From Bacteroidaceae bacterium (GTDB taxonomy: Bacteria > Bacteroidota > Bacteroidia > Bacteroidales > Bacteroidaceae), in contig JAFUVZ010000029.1 in assembly GCA_017471185.1 (NCBI GenBank), positions 1 to 45,031 on the forward strand: DNA of 45,031 nucleotides, read 5' to 3'. A program made the translations under genes and the position numbers. The notes under the pieces are model-generated. The model had not been told where the DNA came from, made no database searches, and saw nothing but the letters and a program-made list of their open reading frames with translations. Each line of letters begins with the position of its first letter. Positions within the stretch are counted from its first letter, which is position 1. Of this stretch, positions 40,867 through 45,031 are shown in pieces.

Positions 40867-40894
40867 CGTAACCTGTAGCTCGTAGCTTGTTACT
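40867..40894 (-). repeat. Heptanucleotide units between the two permease genes
   Basis: Coding strand: AGTAACA, AGCTACG, AGCTACA, GGTTACG (40894-40867) in consecutive 7-bp steps. The first unit contains the TAA stop of the upstream permease. Same AGYTACR type as at 27786-27806. Confidence 0.7.
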
Positions 40895-42092
40895 GGTTTG
40901 CCTTTGCCGGCAGAATCAGGTTCAGCACCAGGCCCACGAGAGCAGCCAGTCCAATGCCTGACAAACTGAAAGAGCCGGCGGTCAGCACGGCACCACCGAT
41001 GCCTGTAGTCAGGATGATGCTGGCAATGATGACGTTACGTGTCTCACCGAAGTCCACTTTGTTACGCATCAGGTTCTGCACACCCACAGAGGCGATAGAG
41101 CCGAACAGCAGCAGCATGATGCCACCTAACACAGCCTGCGGGATGCCCTGCAGCAGAGCGTTTAGCTTACCTACCACAGAGAACAGGATAGCGGCAACGG
41201 CGGCGATGCGCAACACCTGCGGATGGGTAACGCGCGTTATCTGTACGGCACCGGTCACCTCACTATAGGTTGTAACAGGAGGACCTCCTAATAAGGAAGC
41301 GGCCAGACAAGCCAGGCCGTCGCCCAACATCGTGCGGTGCAAACCCGGGTTCTTCACGAAGTCTTTGTCTGCCACAGCACTGATGGCATAGATATCACCC
41401 ACATGCTCCACCACGGCTGCCAATGCCACCGGCATCATGAATATGAACGGCTCCCATTGGAAGGCAGGCAACTGGAAATGACGGATATGCTGGGGCAATG
41501 CGAACCAAGGTGCATCAGCCACAGGCTTGAAATCCACCTCGCCCAAGCAGATGGCCGCGATATAGCCCGCTATGATGCCGCATATCACAGGCAGCAGTTT
41601 CAGCAGGCCTTTGCCAAACATCAGCACAATCACTGCCACAGCCAGGGAAATGAGTGCCAGCAGCCAGTTGTTCTTCGCCATATCAACGGCAGTGCCGGAG
41701 AGCGACAGACCGATGAGCATGATTACAGGCCCAATCACAACAGGCGGGAACAGGCGGTCGAGCAGCTGCATACCCTTCCACTTGACGAGTGCGGAAACCA
41801 CGAAATACACCAGCGCCACACCGGCAAATCCTGCCAAGGTGCCTGGCATACCCCACTGCGCAGAGGCGGCGATGATGGGGGTGATGAATGCGAAACTGGA
41901 GCCTAAGAAGATAGGCACCAGACCTTTGGTAACCAAATGGAAGATGAGCGTGCCGACACCGGCAGAGAACAGGGCGGCTGACGGATCCAGACCAACCAGC
42001 AACGGCACCAGCACAGTGGAGCCGAATGCCACAAACAGGAACTGTACGCCCACAATAGTCTTCCTCATGGGGGATAGATTCAGGTCGTTCAT
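40890..42092 (-). CDS. NCS2-family uracil/xanthine permease (UraA type)
   Basis: A 400-residue inner-membrane proton symporter for uracil or xanthine. It has the UraA/NAT pattern: VGVQFLFVAFGSTVLVPLL, FLGSSFAFITPI (substrate-site region), FPPVVIGPVIMLIGLSL, PVALAAVVEHVGDI (E and H of the NAT signature), GDGLACLAASLLGGPPVTTY followed by SEVTGAVQITRV, and VLGGIMLLLFGSIAS. UraA-like sequence favours uracil, but xanthine cannot be excluded. The frame is open to 42149, but a promoter (42118-42150) lies there, so ATG 42092 is chosen. It is the first gene of the minus-strand uptake cluster and is divergent from queA. Confidence 0.88.
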   Translation of the reverse strand: MNDLNLSPMRKTIVGVQFLFVAFGSTVLVPLLVGLDPSAALFSAGVGTLIFHLVTKGLVPIFLGSSFAFITPIIAASAQWGMPGTLAGFAGVALVYFVVSALVKWKGMQLLDRLFPPVVIGPVIMLIGLSLSGTAVDMAKNNWLLALISLAVAVIVLMFGKGLLKLLPVICGIIAGYIAAICLGEVDFKPVADAPWFALPQHIRHFQLPAFQWEPFIFMMPVALAAVVEHVGDIYAISAVADKDFVKNPGLHRTMLGDGLACLAASLLGGPPVTTYSEVTGAVQITRVTHPQVLRIAAVAAILFSVVGKLNALLQGIPQAVLGGIMLLLFGSIASVGVQNLMRNKVDFGETRNVIIASIILTTGIGGAVLTAGSFSLSGIGLAALVGLVLNLILPAKANQ

Positions 42093-42117
42093 GTCACTAA
42101 CGGATTGATTGTTTATG

Positions 42118-42150
42118 CAAATATATGTATTTTTATTATCTTTGCACAAA
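42118..42150 (-). promoter_or_regulatory. Promoter of the permease operon
   Basis: Minus strand: TTTG (42150-42147), 21-bp spacer, TATATTTG (42125-42118). It overlaps the divergent queA promoter. Confidence 0.7.
42137..42144 (+). promoter_or_regulatory. -7 element of queA
   Basis: TATCTTTG, 20 bp before the ATG at 42165; TTTA at 42112-42115 is 21 bp upstream as a weak -33. It lies inside the spacer of the divergent permease promoter. Confidence 0.6.
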
Positions 42151-42164
42151 AATTAATAAAAAAT

Positions 42165-43400
42165 ATGACTCAAGACCCTAAACATATCAAGATTCAGGAC
42201 TTCAGCTATGACTTGCCAGACGGACGAATCGCTAAGTTCCCTTTGAAAGAACGTGACCGCTCAAAACTGCTGCTGTACATGAATGGTGAGGTCAAAGAAG
42301 ATATCTTCACCTCTCTGCCAAAGTACATAAATCAAGGCGAACTGATGGTGTTCAACAATACCAAGGTGATTCAGGCCCGCCTGCATTTCCGTAAGGAGAC
42401 AGGCGCGTTGATAGAGGTATTCTGTCTGGAACCTATCGAGCCTGCCGACTATGCGATGAACTTCCAGCAGACGGAACATGCCGCTTGGCTCTGCCTGGTG
42501 GGTAACCTGAAGAAATGGAAAGGTGAAGCATTGAAAAGGGAGATGATTGTCAAGGGCAGACTCATCACACTGACGGCAGAACGGCAGCAGGCCGTCGGCA
42601 CCAGTCATTGGGTGGATTTCAGGTGGAACAACAGGAAGGTGACTTTTGCCGATATCTTGGAAGTGTTTGGCGAGCTGCCTATCCCTCCTTATCTGAATAG
42701 GGAGACGCAGGAGAGCGACAAGGTGACTTACCAGACGGTATATTCCAAGATCAAAGGTTCAGTAGCCGCCCCCACCGCAGGTCTGCATTTCACCCAACGT
42801 GTATTGGATGCCTTGCGTGACAAGGGTGTGGATATGGAGGAGCTGACGCTACATGTGGGAGCAGGCACTTTCAAGCCGGTGAAGAGCGAGGAGATTGCAG
42901 GACATGAGATGCATACAGAGTGGATTTCCGTTAGAAAGGATACCATCGAGAGCCTCATCCGACATGGTGGAAAGGCTATTGCCGTAGGCACCACATCTGT
43001 ACGTACTTTAGAATCGCTGTACCACATGGGAGTGACGTTGATCTTGCATCCTGATGCTACTGACGAGCAACTGAAAGTGAAGCAGTGGCAGCCCTACGAG
43101 TTGCCTGCTGAAGCCGCAGGCATTTCTTCCGTGGATGCCTTGAATGCATTGTTGGCTTATATGAATCGTCACGAACTGGATACCTTGCACAGCAGTACGC
43201 AGATTATCATAGCACCGGGCTACACCTATCAGATAGTCAAGGCGATGGTCACCAACTTCCATCAGCCGCAGAGCACCTTACTGCTTCTTGTCTCAGCCTT
43301 CGTGCATGGCGACTGGCGCAAGATATACGACTATGCCCTGTCTCATCAATTCCGCTTCCTCAGCTATGGTGACTCTTCTTTTTTAATGCAGAATGAATAA
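42165..43400 (+). CDS. queA: S-adenosylmethionine:tRNA ribosyltransferase-isomerase
   Basis: A 411-residue QueA, which transfers the ribosyl part of SAM to preQ1 in tRNA, giving epoxyqueuosine at position 34. Characteristic blocks: FSYDLPDGRIAKFPLKERDR, LMVFNNTKVIQARL, LGELPIPPYL-like FGELPIPPYLNRE, YQTVYSKIKGSVAAPTAGLH followed by FT, VDMEELTLHVGAGTFKPV, and GTTSVRTLESL. At 411 residues it is longer than E. coli QueA (about 356), with an extended region around EPIEPADYAMNFQQTEHAAW as in Bacteroidetes homologues. The frame is open to 42105, but homologues and the promoter support ATG 42165. The 3' end merges into a heptamer repeat leading to the NUDIX gene. Confidence 0.95.
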   Translation: MTQDPKHIKIQDFSYDLPDGRIAKFPLKERDRSKLLLYMNGEVKEDIFTSLPKYINQGELMVFNNTKVIQARLHFRKETGALIEVFCLEPIEPADYAMNFQQTEHAAWLCLVGNLKKWKGEALKREMIVKGRLITLTAERQQAVGTSHWVDFRWNNRKVTFADILEVFGELPIPPYLNRETQESDKVTYQTVYSKIKGSVAAPTAGLHFTQRVLDALRDKGVDMEELTLHVGAGTFKPVKSEEIAGHEMHTEWISVRKDTIESLIRHGGKAIAVGTTSVRTLESLYHMGVTLILHPDATDEQLKVKQWQPYELPAEAAGISSVDALNALLAYMNRHELDTLHSSTQIIIAPGYTYQIVKAMVTNFHQPQSTLLLLVSAFVHGDWRKIYDYALSHQFRFLSYGDSSFLMQNE

Positions 43401-43426
43401 TGTTCAAAGGTCAAAGATGAAAGATA
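43392..43426 (+). repeat. Heptanucleotide units across the queA stop and NUDIX start
   Basis: AATGAAT, AATGTTC, AAAGGTC, AAAGATG, AAAGATA in consecutive 7-bp steps. The queA stop (43398-43400) spans the first two units, and the ATG at 43417 is in the fourth. Confidence 0.65.
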
Positions 43427-43947
43427 ATTTAAATGAAATGCTGCCTTTATGCGATGAGCAGGGCAATATCACGGGAGCTGCCACTCGAGGCGAATGTCAC
43501 AACGGGAGCAGACTGATGCATCCTGTGGTTCATCTACATGTGTTCAATTCCAAAGGCGAGCTGTACCTGCAGAAGCGTCCCGATTGGAAGGATATCCAGC
43601 CTGGCAAATGGGACACTGCCGTAGGGGGGCATGTGGATTTAGGGGAGAATGTAGAGCAAGCCCTAAAGCGCGAGGTGCAGGAGGAGATTGGAATCACCGA
43701 TTATTCTCCTGAGCTTATCATGACCTACGTATATGATTCCGTCAAGGAGAAAGAACTGGTGTTTGTCCACAAGACTGTATATGATGGCGAGATTCGTCCC
43801 AGCAACGAACTGGATGGAGGACGATTCTGGAGTCTTGCTGACATCAAGGCCAACATCGGCAAAGGCATTTTCACCCCCAATTTCGAGCAGGAATTCCAGA
43901 CCGTGTTTTGCAACGTCCAGTTGACATTGTGGAAGACGGTACATTAA
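43417..43947 (+). CDS. NUDIX hydrolase (isopentenyl-diphosphate isomerase-like subgroup)
   Basis: A 176-residue NUDIX protein. The NUDIX box GGHVDLGENVEQALKREVQE, followed by EIGI (about 75-98), fits GX5EX7REUXEEXGU. Before it lies GELYLQKRPDWKDIQPGKWD, and the N-terminus carries DEQGNITGAATRGECH, a combination found in the IDI-like/YfcD branch. These enzymes hydrolyse nucleoside diphosphates linked to other groups; the substrate here cannot be told. An ATG at 43393, inside queA, would add eight residues encoded by the repeat (MNNVQRSK). ATG 43417 is preferred because homology starts shortly after it, but the choice is not certain. Probably co-transcribed with queA. Confidence 0.85.
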   Translation: MKDNLNEMLPLCDEQGNITGAATRGECHNGSRLMHPVVHLHVFNSKGELYLQKRPDWKDIQPGKWDTAVGGHVDLGENVEQALKREVQEEIGITDYSPELIMTYVYDSVKEKELVFVHKTVYDGEIRPSNELDGGRFWSLADIKANIGKGIFTPNFEQEFQTVFCNVQLTLWKTVH

Positions 43948-44046
43948 AGCCTTGGGCTGTTGAAAGTGCTAACCGAGATAAAAAACTGATTTATGAAAGA
44001 ACCAATTAGAGACCGAGGAAGATTACAACCCTCACCCTTCTCCTAC

Positions 44047-44114
44047 TGTTCGCATACTCTTAGCAAGCATTTGGCTCGCTCAAGCAAGCTGTTTGAGCGA
44101 GCTGAGAGCGAACA
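44047..44114. repeat. Long imperfect inverted repeat after the NUDIX gene
   Basis: The core GCTCGCTCAA (44074-44083) pairs perfectly with TTGAGCGAGC (44093-44102) around a 9-nt loop. Outer arms TGTTCGC (44047-44053) and GCGAACA (44108-44114) extend the dyad. It could end the queA-NUDIX transcript, though no T-tract follows. It occupies much of the 356-bp gene-free stretch 43948-44303, together with the direct repeats and the rpn promoter. Confidence 0.65.
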
Positions 44115-44129
44115 TTGGGGTTATTACTC

Positions 44130-44182
44130 CCTCGTGAGGAAAAAATTTGTCCCTCGTGAGGGAAAAAAAAATTCCTCGTGAG
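44130..44182. repeat. Three CCTCGTGAG repeats at exact 22-bp spacing
   Basis: CCTCGTGAG occurs at 44130-44138, 44152-44160 and 44174-44182, starts exactly 22 bp apart (two helical turns). The first two extend to CCTCGTGAGG, a small dyad (CCTC/GAGG). The 13-bp spacers contain A-tracts (44140-44145 and 44163-44171), so the DNA may be curved. They lie 45-97 bp upstream of the rpn promoter. Confidence 0.8.
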
Positions 44183-44226
44183 AGAGATATAGGTAGTTAA
44201 ACTAGCAATTAAAAAAAGGGAATTAT

Positions 44227-44257
44227 TTTGTTTTTGAGACAAAATGCTATATCTTTG
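44227..44257 (+). promoter_or_regulatory. Promoter of the right-hand rpn gene
   Basis: TTTG (44227-44230), 19-bp spacer, TATCTTTG (44250-44257). Elements and spacing are identical to those of the left-hand copy (338-368), with a similar distance to the ATG (46 bp here, 49 bp there). Confidence 0.8.
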
Positions 44258-44303
44258 CACTGACAAGGATAATGATTAACTCATAAAATAACTTTGTACA
44301 GCT

Positions 44304-45031
44304 ATGGGAAAATTGATTAACCCCTTCACGGACTGGGGGTTCAAGAGGCTCTTCGGTAGAGAGGAGAGCAAGCCCGTGATGATTGACCTGTTGAACAGCA
44401 TACTGACTGATGACAGAAAGATTGTTGACATCCAGTATGACAACAAGGAACAGACTCCGGAAGGGGCTGACAACAGGACGGTGATTTATGACATCTACTG
44501 CACGACCTCCGACAACCGGCACATCATTGTCGAGATGCAGTATGGCAAGCAGTGGTATTTCAAGGAGCGAACCATCTTTTATGTGACACGCTCCATTGAG
44601 CAAGGCGGGAAGACTGGCAAATGGGACTATCAGTTTGACGAGGTGCTGCTGATTGGATTCATGAGGTTTGAGGATGGGAACATCTCCGGAAAGCTGCGCA
44701 CGGATGTCATGCTGACAGACATCGAGACCAATGAGGTCTTCTCCAACCGGTTGAGGTTTATCTACCTGCAGCTGCCTCTGGCAGAATCCATGAAAGAGGC
44801 TGACTGCGTTACGGATTTGGATTGTTGGATTTATAACTTGAACAACATGGATAAGCTTGACGAACTTGCATTTAAAGACCGTAAGCCCATCTTCAACGAC
44901 TTGGAGAAGATGGCGGGCATGAGATTCATGACATGGGACGAGAATGTCGCCTACCAGCGTGCACTGAAACGCATGTGGGACTATGACGCCGTGATGGAAG
45001 GGGAACGAAAGTATGCCAGAGAGCAAGGGAT
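44304..45031 (+). CDS. Rpn family recombination-promoting nuclease/putative transposase (3' end outside window)
   Basis: The frame is open from ATG 44304 to the window edge (242 codons). It has the Rpn/PDDEXK_2 pattern: MGKLINPFTDWGFKRLFGRE, the nuclease core IYDIYC (D63) followed by IIVEMQ (E77, Q79), YGKQWYFKERTIFYVTRSI, LIGFMRFEDGN, FIYLQLPLAE, and the late YQRALKRMWDYDAVMEGERK (218-237). The C-terminal charged repeat region should follow outside the window. The core residues fit the PD-(D/E)XK fold with an ExQ variant. Related proteins promote RecA-independent recombination in E. coli; a transposase activity for single genes of this type is not proven. It is an apparently intact paralogue of the deleted gene at 418. 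Confidence 0.9.
   Translation, partial: MGKLINPFTDWGFKRLFGREESKPVMIDLLNSILTDDRKIVDIQYDNKEQTPEGADNRTVIYDIYCTTSDNRHIIVEMQYGKQWYFKERTIFYVTRSIEQGGKTGKWDYQFDEVLLIGFMRFEDGNISGKLRTDVMLTDIETNEVFSNRLRFIYLQLPLAESMKEADCVTDLDCWIYNLNNMDKLDELAFKDRKPIFNDLEKMAGMRFMTWDENVAYQRALKRMWDYDAVMEGERKYAREQG

Noticed and set aside
43993-44181. Open frame of 62 residues before the right-hand rpn gene
   Set aside because: It runs through the inverted repeat and the 22-bp repeats, has no promoter or ribosome-binding sequence, and its composition is explained by those structures.
44130-44182. CRISPR-like array
   Set aside because: Only three 9-bp repeats with 13-bp, A-rich, non-unique spacers; no cas genes in the window.

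Overview
The window looks like a chromosomal segment from a Bacteroidales bacterium, most likely Prevotellaceae (Prevotella/Segatella-like). Four things point there: Bacteroidetes-type promoters (TTTG, 19-21 bp, then TAnnTTTG) in front of many genes; families largely confined to the phylum (DUF5020, DUF6249, DUF5056-like, DUF2027-Smr, a short zinc-free adenylate kinase, HmuSTUV); Tat-exported Gfo/Idh/MocA oxidoreductases; and weak Shine-Dalgarno sequences. I see no phage, integrase, complete insertion sequence or CRISPR array. Rpn-type nuclease/transposase genes lie at both ends; the left copy has an in-frame internal deletion and the right copy runs off the window.

Layout. 1-5209: end of a propeller protein, the deleted Rpn copy, ridA, then hpt-adk-obgE converging on an rRNA methyltransferase. 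5340-7168: an ECF sigma factor between small membrane proteins. 7184-9220: a His-rich zinc/cadmium-type P-ATPase behind a perfect 19-bp palindrome. 9296-12306: two TPR proteins, a glycine-repeat protein and a TerB-like protein. 12458-19588 (minus): two paralogous exported oxidoreductases, a TIM-barrel lipoprotein and a membrane-spanning regulator with an outer PLC-like/LamG half and a cytoplasmic winged-helix/BTAD half. 19735-23169: pepD, a ROK glucokinase and a CvfB-like S1 protein. 23238-23483: a tRNA-Phe/tRNA-Pro operon. 23570-27786: a secreted S15-type hydrolase, a glycerol-1-phosphate dehydrogenase and a glycerophosphodiesterase. 27893-35595: pyrH-frr-rsgA followed by hmuSTUV, a CobN-like haem/tetrapyrrole chelatase with its ExbB/ExbD-like motor but without HmuY/HmuR. 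35670-42092 (minus): a Smr protein, a secreted protein of unknown function, a Tsx-like outer-membrane protein and two nucleobase permeases. 42165-43947: queA and a NUDIX hydrolase.

The most unusual signal is a family of tandem 7-bp repeats. They fill or line the gaps between co-directional genes (adk|obgE, GDPD|pyrH, pyrH|frr, uraA|azgA, azgA|DUF5020, DUF5020|unknown, queA|NUDIX), and several begin inside the upstream stop codon. The azgA|DUF5020 gap is exactly eleven heptamers, from within the stop codon of one gene to within the start codon of the next. A related heptamer (ATTGTCA) encodes much of the signal peptide of two unrelated exported proteins. Other points of interest are the deleted Rpn copy, the orphan hmuSTUV set, the transmembrane regulator with 11-bp-spaced repeats next to its probable targets, and three 22-bp-spaced repeats before the right-hand Rpn gene.
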